Of a stretch of DNA of 64,000 bases, positions 57,270 to 64,000 are shown in pieces; within the stretch, counting starts at the first letter, position 1; every line of letters begins with the position of its first letter. The notes under the pieces are model-generated. The model worked only from the letters and a program-made list of their open reading frames with translations. It was not told the DNA's origin and made no database searches. Source of the DNA: Elmis aenea (Eukaryota; Arthropoda; Insecta; Coleoptera; Elmidae); NCBI GenBank assembly GCA_947652605.1, contig OX393577.1, forward strand, positions 28,337,466 through 28,401,465. Reading direction: 5' to 3'. The translations under genes and the position numbers were made by a program.

Positions 57270-57816
57270 TATAATATACAAAATGGTTTACCCGGCGTTG
57301 CACGGGTGATTACAATTTTAATTACTGTTTTAACTTGAATAAGCCCAATAATTCCAAATCATACACAAATGACATACTCTGATCAATCATCTTTTCATTT
57401 TCTTATAATTCCTTAAAAAATAACTATTTATTGCTTAAAAATTGAACAATAACTTAAATTTATTTTCTTTCGTCTTGTTTCAATTAAAAATGTACTAATA
57501 AAAATAATACTTCATGTACATTTATTACTAATTGTATAAAAAACAATCTTTACTTGTGAAATACACCGCGCCGTATCGTGTTATGACCAGGTATTTGCCG
57601 ACGTAAGATCGAATCTCGTCCAAGTAATTTTTTTTTTTTTAAATTGGTAATATGTGCTTGTACTTAAAGTTTGGCGTTAGATCTCCAAGGTCCTAAGTAG
57701 TAACTGTGTAAAATTTGGTCCCGATCGGTCAACGGACCTGGGATTGTATAGCGAACAAACAAACAAACAAACAAACAAACAAACACACAAACAAGCTCTT
57801 TTATATATATAGATTT
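57270..57816 (+). mobile_element. Retroposon (SINE or RTE-type) with CAAA tail
   Basis: It starts near ACCCGGCGTTGCACGGGT, a palindromic motif common in insect retroposons, contains GATCGAATCTCG (similar to a tRNA-type B box) at 57608, and closes with AAATTTGGTCCCGATCGGTC. A (CAAA)n run at 57752-57795 and CTCTTTTATATATATAGATT follow. The closing block resembles the 3' ends of RTE elements and their SINEs. No coding sequence; exact start and target duplication uncertain. Confidence 0.6.
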
Positions 57817-57841
57817 TGTCATCATTGTTCAAATCTTTAAA

Positions 57842-58039
57842 ATGTACACAAACGAAGAAAAACGAGATATGATTAAAATAGTTTATGCCAATTTTTGCAA
57901 TGCAGACTTAGCATTAAGAAATTATGAGGAAACCTATCCAGAACGACGACAGACTAATAAAACTTATTTTAAAAAACTGGATCAAAACTTATCTTATCTC
58001 TTATTTGGCATACGAGAATGTGCAACAAAATTTTCGTAA
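57842..58039 (+). pseudogene. DUF4817-type helix-turn-helix, N-terminus of a mariner-like transposase
   Basis: 65 codons beginning MYTNEEKRDMIKIVYANFCN, then ADLALRNYEETYPERRQT and NKTYFKKLDQNL, then divergent sequence and a stop. Y-x-N/S-x-E-x-x-D-M-I-x-x-Y, followed by A-x-x-x-Y-x-E-x-Y-P-x-R-R and F-x-x-L, is the pattern of the insect DUF4817 DNA-binding domain found at the front of certain mariner-like transposases. No catalytic part follows. It sits in the loop of foldback H, so the transposase may have served that element (inference). Confidence 0.72.
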
Positions 58040-58742
58040 CCAAATATAAGTTTTCATAGTTTAAAAAAAAACGTAAAAAAATCTGTTTATTTATTAGAAG
58101 CTATTAACGCAGATAAAGGGCATAACTCGCTGAAGATGTAAGATCTAACCAATGCGTTCGTTTGGTAAGTTAAGTTAGTTCTTGGTTGGGTGATCGTGCA
58201 TGGATTGCATAGCTGTTTTTTCCCTTCAATAAATAAATAAATACCTACCTACTTTTGTTGTGTGAAAAATCTTTAACTTAATCCCTTTTATAGTAATTTC
58301 ATGCGGTTTACTTACCTGCTTCCAAGGAAAAAGGGACAAAAATAATTGATTACCATGCCAATTAGGAATTTTTCAAAATTAAATATTTGTTTTTTTCATT
58401 TTTAACAACAATTGTTTTAAAGAAGTGCCAAGTGTTATACGATGTCGAATTCAGAATAAAATGCTCTACAAATTGGCGCTAAAATCAGATATAGCGTTCA
58501 TAAGAAAAAAATTACCTGATGATGGATTTTAAGAAACGAAACGTCGCATGGAAAATATAATTGAAGATTTTGATTCCTTGTAAAAAGTGGCCTTGTAAGA
58601 GTTTTTACAGAAATTAAATTCGACATCAAATGAAAAAGTTACGGGCAAAAAACAAAAGTCCACTTTTTTATTTTCCCCCCTATAACTCAAAAACTAAAAA
58701 AGCTAGATAAGTTCTGTTTGCGTCAAATTACTAAGCAATTAT

Positions 58743-60436
58743 TAAGGACAAATTAAAAACCAAATGATTTTTTCACCTTTTAGAGAATGTGGATATTTAA
58801 TTGTACTTAAAAAACAATGCATGGTACGCAAAATTTATTAGATAATGTATTTTAGTATTCTTGCGACGTAAAAAAGTATTTTTTTAATTTTTTTTGTTTA
58901 TGTTTCATAATACTAAAGTAAGATTATAAACACTGCTAACAAAGGACATCAAAACGACTTCAACTGAAAGCTCCTAAAATTGTTTATCCAGTGTTGACGC
59001 CAGAATAGTTTTTACTATGGCAAAAATGGCTAGTGAACTAAGAATACCGATCTATTTTAACTAAGGTCAAGTTTGTTTGTTTTTGCGAAGTAATTTTAGG
59101 TTTGGTTTCTATTTATTCTAAGGAATGTCACTAGTGTTTTTTTTAGAAAACGCAACGCGTTCACATTTGCACGTCCATTTTGTAGTTGTATTAGACAACT
59201 ATTATTTTATACGTCATATAAGTAATGATATACTGATATATAAATACGATTCATGGGCCAATACGAAAACTATTAACGCGTGGGTTTTATTGGTATGTTA
59301 TTGTCTTTTCGGTGTGTAAATCATAGTCTTATAATTTATAGGCTAAAGAATATGCACTTGCAGGTTCCTGCGTGTTATCGTTTGCAATCGGTGGAAAGAT
59401 TTATATCAATACAGGGTATTAATGAGAAGACAGTGTATACGCGCATATCGAAGCTCGGTGTACGTCATGTGTACCATATGTTTTCAGGATTAATTATTGC
59501 AAAGCACTTTGCCTGACCTTTTTTTTGGGAATATATATATATATATATTGTAAGATATTAAAAGCACATTTCATCGCGACTATACTAAGAGTTATTATAG
59601 CGGTTTGCACCATTCGCACGTTATTGTCGAGGTAGACTAGAAAATATAACCACTGTCAGTAGCACACTGATACTTACGTTACCAACTAGAATCTAATACA
59701 TACACTTGTTTGTATTTTTATTCAACAATCATACCTTTGAATTAAACGATGTATGGATGATACGGTGATATCAGTGCTGAAGAGTAACGCAAACAAAAAT
59801 AAATATGTTGCAAAGGACGTTAAATTAAAAATAAGAAATTTATATGTATGAGTTACCTATATGATTTTGTGCATTTTTAATATAATTTAATTAAGTTTAC
59901 TTATCGTATCCCATACCATAAAAATACCGATTGTCCCGAAATTAGCCTAAAAATTAAGTGAATAATTAAAGAAAACATAAAAATCTATATTTTATAATTT
60001 ATTTTATTTGTTAGTTTTTTCGCTATCTGAAATTTCAAAATATAATAATTGAACTCAACTCATGTACACTCCTTATATTTTTCTATTTTATCGTTCGCCT
60101 TTCAGAGTAATTATTTTCTGGTATTTAAAGGAGCGAACATATTAGAAAACCCCTGTATGATAATGCTTTGCAAAAACGTCACGAAAGATCTGTTTGCAGC
60201 TCAATTTGACGAAAAAGACTTTTTTCTAGGTTATAGTATCTATTAATAATTGTTCTCGTAGTTGAAATGTTTTCGCAGCAATATTAGATATGGTTGCAGA
60301 TGTTTGTCTTATGCGTTTCAGTTATTTATCCAAGTCATACTAAAAGATACAAAAGTTCAAAATTAAGCAAAAGTAACTCTCAGAAAAAAATATTTTTGAA
60401 GCATTAACATGGTTGGAGTGCTTTTGTAGTATACAG
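58743..60436. other. AT-rich stretch, nothing firm
   Basis: Contains a (TA)n run near 59534-59549. Small frames at 59125-60246 have no motif. Confidence 0.45.
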
Positions 60437-60610
60437 ACCCTGTATTATGGGGTGTTTAAAATGCGAGACGATCTCGCTTATTATAATAGCTAGAATATAG
60501 GTTTAAACTTGGCAAAGCTGCTTAGTTTTGTGCTTATCATAATCCTAAGAGAAATTGGAAATATCTCATACGATATCCAAGAAAATCAGGAAAAACCGAA
60601 AAATACGAAT
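60437..60610 (+). mobile_element. Decayed foldback-type end with the shared motif
   Basis: GACCCTGTATTATGGGGTGT precedes GATCTCGCTTATTATAATAG, the same motif found about 35 bp inside families A and B. The rest does not match those families closely. No right arm was identified. A DUF4817 transposase remnant begins 500 bp further on. Confidence 0.5.
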
Positions 60611-61101
60611 GTTGAAAATCGCCTATAAATACTTTGGAGCATAAAATACTTCAAATGTGTAGAACATTGCCGAGCAACCTTTTTAGCCGAATCGAATGGT
60701 ATTCACTAATTGTTTCTCCGTTTTTTGTTTTATGACAACCGATGAACCAACTTTATTTTTTTTGATGGGCGCAAATTTTGTTATTTGCGTATCAAGTAGA
60801 ATTTTGTTCTGAATTCATTTATGTATCACACAGATAGTTTACTTCTACATTCATTGTCAGATTTGTAAAATTGCGTTTTGGACAACAACCACTATAAATT
60901 AGGCAGCCCGGTCGTTGTAGATTATGTTGCTACCATGACAACAAACTAAAAATTTGGATAGTCTATTACTTGTCATAGTTATACATTTCTATAAATAAAC
61001 TTTGATAACGAAGAAATGCTGCGAATTTGTTATTCATTGAATAGGAATTCTACTTGTTTAGTACAAAAATATCCGAAAGAAAGAAATTTTTTAACAAAAA
61101 C

Positions 61102-61545
61102 TTAAGAAAACATGTATAAAGCACATGTGAATAACTTATAACAAAACCTAAAATAACGGTGAACTAAATTTAACAATAACACATAAAAACTAAAGCAAGT
61201 TAAAAATATGTTCAAATTAATTCCTCCTGCAGTGCAAAGTTTTTTAATGTTGCTGTCCAGAATCCGCGGTATAGTTCTGGAATTTGCCGAATAATTTCGC
61301 AAATTATTTCTTAGGTCATCTACGATGGCATAATTTTGATTGTAGACCTTGGTCTTAATATGTCCCCACATATTTCCACATTTTTTTCTAGGTTTGGCAA
61401 AAGCGCAATATTTACCTAAGTTTTTGTCCAACGTACAAAAGTATGTAGGCGAGGGTTGTCTTCGTTTCGGATATGTTTCTACATATCGTTGCCTAGACAA
61501 TGTAGGAATATGCCTTCCATATTACTTGATCAGAGGTTACTATCT
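61102..61545 (-). pseudogene. DUF4817 mariner-like transposase with catalytic core deleted
   Basis: Minus-strand reading from ~61545: a worn start, then YVETYPKRRQPSPTYF and LDKNLGKY (end of the DUF4817 domain), AKPRKK, then directly MWGHIKTKVYNQNYAIVDDL, RNNLRN, and a C-terminal ANSRTIPRILDSN stretch. L/M-W-G-x-I-K-x-x-V-Y directly after the N-terminal domain is the segment following the third catalytic residue in mariner-type enzymes. About 200 residues holding the catalytic triad are therefore missing, joined in frame. No function expected, except possibly as a DNA-binding competitor. Confidence 0.78.
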
Positions 61546-61615
61546 ATCTTGATTTTTACAAATTTGTTAAGTATGGTGTGAAATAGAAAAAATGATGTCG
61601 ATAAAGCAGATTGTT

Positions 61616-61918
61616 TAATTCTTCTTCTTTAGTTGCCATATTCGCCTAGCAAAAGTTTTCGATGATTCTGGCTATATAACTGTCTGATGATTTCTATAGA
61701 TGTTTTGCCGTAGCATTGGCTCAGGTTTTTAAGCCATGATTTTTTCGTCTTCCCGGGCCTCTTGTTAGATTTGTCACTCTATCAATCCAGCTGAGTCTCA
61801 ATATTCTACTGTATACCCATATTTCAAAAGCTTCTATTTTTTTGCATGCAGCTTCTGTGAGCGTCCACACTTCCATACCGTATAATAATACCAAGAAGAC
61901 GTAGAATCTACCTATTCG
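61616..61918 (-). pseudogene. Non-LTR reverse transcriptase C-terminal remnant
   Basis: The minus strand reads RIGRFYVFLVLLYGMEVWTL, then TEAACKKIEAFEIWVYSRIL and RLSWIDRVTN in one frame. A deletion follows, then GPGRRKNHGLKT and ARIIENF in the shifted frame to about 61625. The LLYG-x-E-x-W-T-L-T, K-x-x-A-F-E-x-W-x-Y-R-R-I-L, S-W-x-D-R-V-T-N and G-R-R-x-x-x-W-L blocks are typical of the end of this class of reverse transcriptases in insects. Of a different subfamily from the remnant at 9084. Confidence 0.82.
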
Positions 61919-62944
61919 TATTTTCAGGTTGATTACAATTACAACAAAAACATATTCAAACTATTGTCAATTGCGCCAAGCTGCTCCAAAATGTAATGGA
62001 TGATTTATTCCACGTAACTAAACAACATCGTTTTTGTAACTATGAAAACGATGTTTGGTGGATTCGTTAACTTTGACAGAGGTTTATGCAACCGGATTAT
62101 CAAATATCCTATTCAGCTTTTAGAACAATTATTTAAAATAATTTTATAAAATTGTGTATTAAACACCAACCAAGTTCAGCCAATTTGGCCACTTAATTAA
62201 AGGTCAAAAAGAAAAAAATTTAATGAGATATAGTGTAAAGCAAGCTGTTTATAACCAATATTAAAATAAAATATTTCTAAAGATAGCAATAAACGTAGTT
62301 ATGCGATCTAAATTCCAGGTAACGCCAGAAAAAGTGAAGCGCTAATTTTATCATTAAACATTATGTATGATGTAATGCCAACACATTTCATTGTCACAGT
62401 GCATTAAAGACTTTAATTTTTACTGATTATATTTAGTTTTATACCCTTACTCTATTTAGCAACATCTGCATAGACATTTAATTATTTTGATGTGATATAA
62501 TTAGACAAACATACCCACCCAACTTCCAAAGAAAAGCGGTTATTAGTTCATAAAAATAAATGTATGTACGTGTATATCCAAGATAAAGCCCAAACGAGAT
62601 CGGTTTATACCTATACAATATGTTTTATAGTACTCAAGTTGAAAGAAACAAAACAATAAAAAATTTAGCCGTCACGTAACTTAGTTTCAAGAAACCAGAC
62701 AAAAGTCATTTGACCTACCACACTCCATACTGCGAATGATATAAATGGCTGGAAGTACGTTCCTACTATATTTATTTGCACATAAACATGAGGTACTTAG
62801 ATTGTTACGGTGGGCTATTAAAATATAATTACACGCCGCCTACATGCACGGTTTGCTATTACAACTAACACAAAGAAGTTTGATATATTGTGACACTAGC
62901 GAATATTATTTTTACACGAAAGTGATTCGAATTTGATTTTATTT
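61919..62944. other. AT-rich stretch, nothing recognised
   Basis: No supported feature. Confidence 0.5.
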
Positions 62945-62952
62945 CCTGACAA

Positions 62953-63303
62953 CAGGAGCGGATCTACATAGGGACTAATAGGGCTTAAGCCCTGGGCCCC
63001 CAAGGGTCAAATGCCCACAAAAATTGAATTATTATCATACATTTTTAATACTTTTTCACTAACAATGAGCACTTATCGTATAGTAAAAATAGTTAATATT
63101 AATAATATAATAATAATGATATATAAGATATAATGTTTGTCATTCAACACCATTTCATAAATAAATATATTTCAACTCTGATTTTGATGTTATTAAAAAT
63201 GAATTTTAAACCCCAATTTAAAGATTCTTAATCTAACAAAAAAAATGGGGCCCTATTAAACTTCAATAAGCCCTAGGCCCTAAAAAACCTAAATGCGCCC
63301 CTA
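62953..63303. mobile_element. hAT MITE with perfect 8-bp duplication
   Basis: CAGGAGCGGATCTACATAGG at the left pairs with the complement TAGGGGCGCATTTAGG at the right, and further in with TTAAGCCCTGGGCCCC / GGGGCCC...AAGCCCTAGGCCC. CCTGACAA occurs at 62945-62952 and 63304-63311, an exact 8-bp duplication. The centre is AT-rich. 351 bp, no coding capacity. Confidence 0.88.
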
Positions 63304-63311
63304 CCTGACAA

Positions 63312-64000
63312 AATGGCATTACAGCTCTTTAAGTTTTTAATAAGATATAATAGTAAAACTGACAACGTAACAATTAATTTAAAATTAATAACATCCTATG
63401 TTTTAATATGTGCAAAACAATTTCAAAGAAAAATATTAAAAACATAAATTGGGAATGCTTTATGAAGCTTACAGATCCTCGTGCTCAAGCGTTTTTTCCC
63501 TTTTAATCGGTTTTTGTATGTGATAGGACACTATACAGTGTATGCGAATTTGAAACTTGCCATAGCCTAATGTAAATCGTTGTTTGGTCAAATAATTTAA
63601 CTTACTATGCAAAATTGGCAATACTTTTATTTAAAATTCTATTGCATTGAAACGAACAAATTTAATTATATGTAGATAATCATATCCCAGTTAATGAGAA
63701 AAAAAGAACTAAGTAATAGATATTTTTTTGCAGAATGTGGTTTGATACATAAATTGTTAGATGGTGTCATACATAAATTGTTAGATGGTTTCAAAGAAAA
63801 ATCGAAACAAGATTATATCTTAAAAAGCAAAAGAAATCCGGAAAATAGATGTATTTAGTTTAAATGCAAAGTAATATAATAAGAACAGATCTATACTGAC
63901 TACCAACAAACACATAAAATTCGTTTAATTATTTATCAAAGTTTACATTAATATGTTACAACTAAGGTTTCTTTCCCGGGATCCCGGTCTATGTTAAGCT
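63312..64000. other. AT-rich stretch to the window edge
   Basis: A direct repeat TACATAAATTGTTAGATGGT occurs twice at 63747-63787. TTTCCCGGGATCCCGG at 63970 hints at another repeat starting at the edge. Confidence 0.45.

Larger units (their letters stand above)
56636..58742. mobile_element. Foldback element, family H, loop filled by other elements
   Basis: The left terminus CAGGGTTCTCGTTTTTCGAG follows TA (56634-56635). The left arm (to about 57015) pairs with 58452-58742 over blocks such as GACGCAAACAGAAC, CGACGTTTCGTTTTTTAAAA and ATGCTCTACAAATTGGCG. The outermost ~95 bp of the right arm are missing. The 1.4-kb loop holds a hAT end, a retroposon tail and a DUF4817 transposase fragment. Confidence 0.85.

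Noticed and set aside
57605..57620. Possible tRNA gene from a B-box-like word
   Set aside because: No cloverleaf can be drawn around it; it is part of a retroposon.
57752..57795. (CAAA)n run as an independent microsatellite
   Set aside because: Better explained as the tail of the retroposon in front of it.
1..64000. CRISPR array, bacterial operons, rRNA or tRNA genes
   Set aside because: No regularly spaced direct repeats with unique spacers, no dense coding and no rRNA-like block; the sequence is eukaryotic.

Overview
The window reads as non-coding insect (arthropod) nuclear DNA. It is very AT-rich, has no dense gene content, and carries many decayed DNA transposons and non-LTR retrotransposon stubs. 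A beetle would fit the repeat types (TA-flanked foldback elements starting CAGGGTG, DUF4817-type transposases, hAT MITEs), but that is inference. No host gene is supported with confidence. The best host candidate is one 125-bp exon-like block at 31,750-31,874. The window is probably intergenic or inside a very large intron.

Most of the recognisable content is mobile DNA, much of it with boundaries fixed by target-site duplications (TSDs). (1) Long inverted-repeat (foldback) elements with TA duplications: family A at 141-2870 (interrupted), 6110-6554, 33551-35033 and 50320-51560; family B at 730-1603; D at 24395-25317; E at 7986-8740 and 25320-25612; F at 40998-41665; H at 56636-58742. (2) hAT-type non-autonomous elements with 8-bp duplications at 3898-4511, 21283-22283 (keeps a transposase C-terminus), 30130-30676, 39496-40079, 44398-44915, 45480-45759 and 62953-63303. 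(3) A PIF/Harbinger element at 48553-50120 with remnants of both its genes, and Harbinger-like palindromes with TTA duplications at 1610-2285 and 52137-52276. (4) A Foldback/Galileo-like element with tandem-repeat arms at 42064-42696, a piggyBac-like MITE at 28396-28787, and a large palindrome family G at 48869-49209 and 53523-54330. (5) Reverse-transcriptase remnants at 9084-9905, 17040-17462, 38096-38892 and 61616-61918. (6) Tc1/mariner-type transposase remnants at 25613-25860, 57842-58039 and 61102-61545.

Nesting is frequent and gives relative ages. B and C sit inside A1. D sits at the terminal TA of E2. G1 splits the Harbinger MADF gene. A retroposon tail splits a hAT MITE, and several elements fill the loop of H. 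The most interesting cross-cutting signals are a palindromic motif (ATCTCG-N-TTATTAT-N-AGAGATA) shared by otherwise different foldback families, two of which lie with or beside DUF4817 transposase remnants, and the distinct short-word arrays at the ends of each hAT family. Between these elements lie kilobase stretches of AT-rich sequence where nothing could be recognised.
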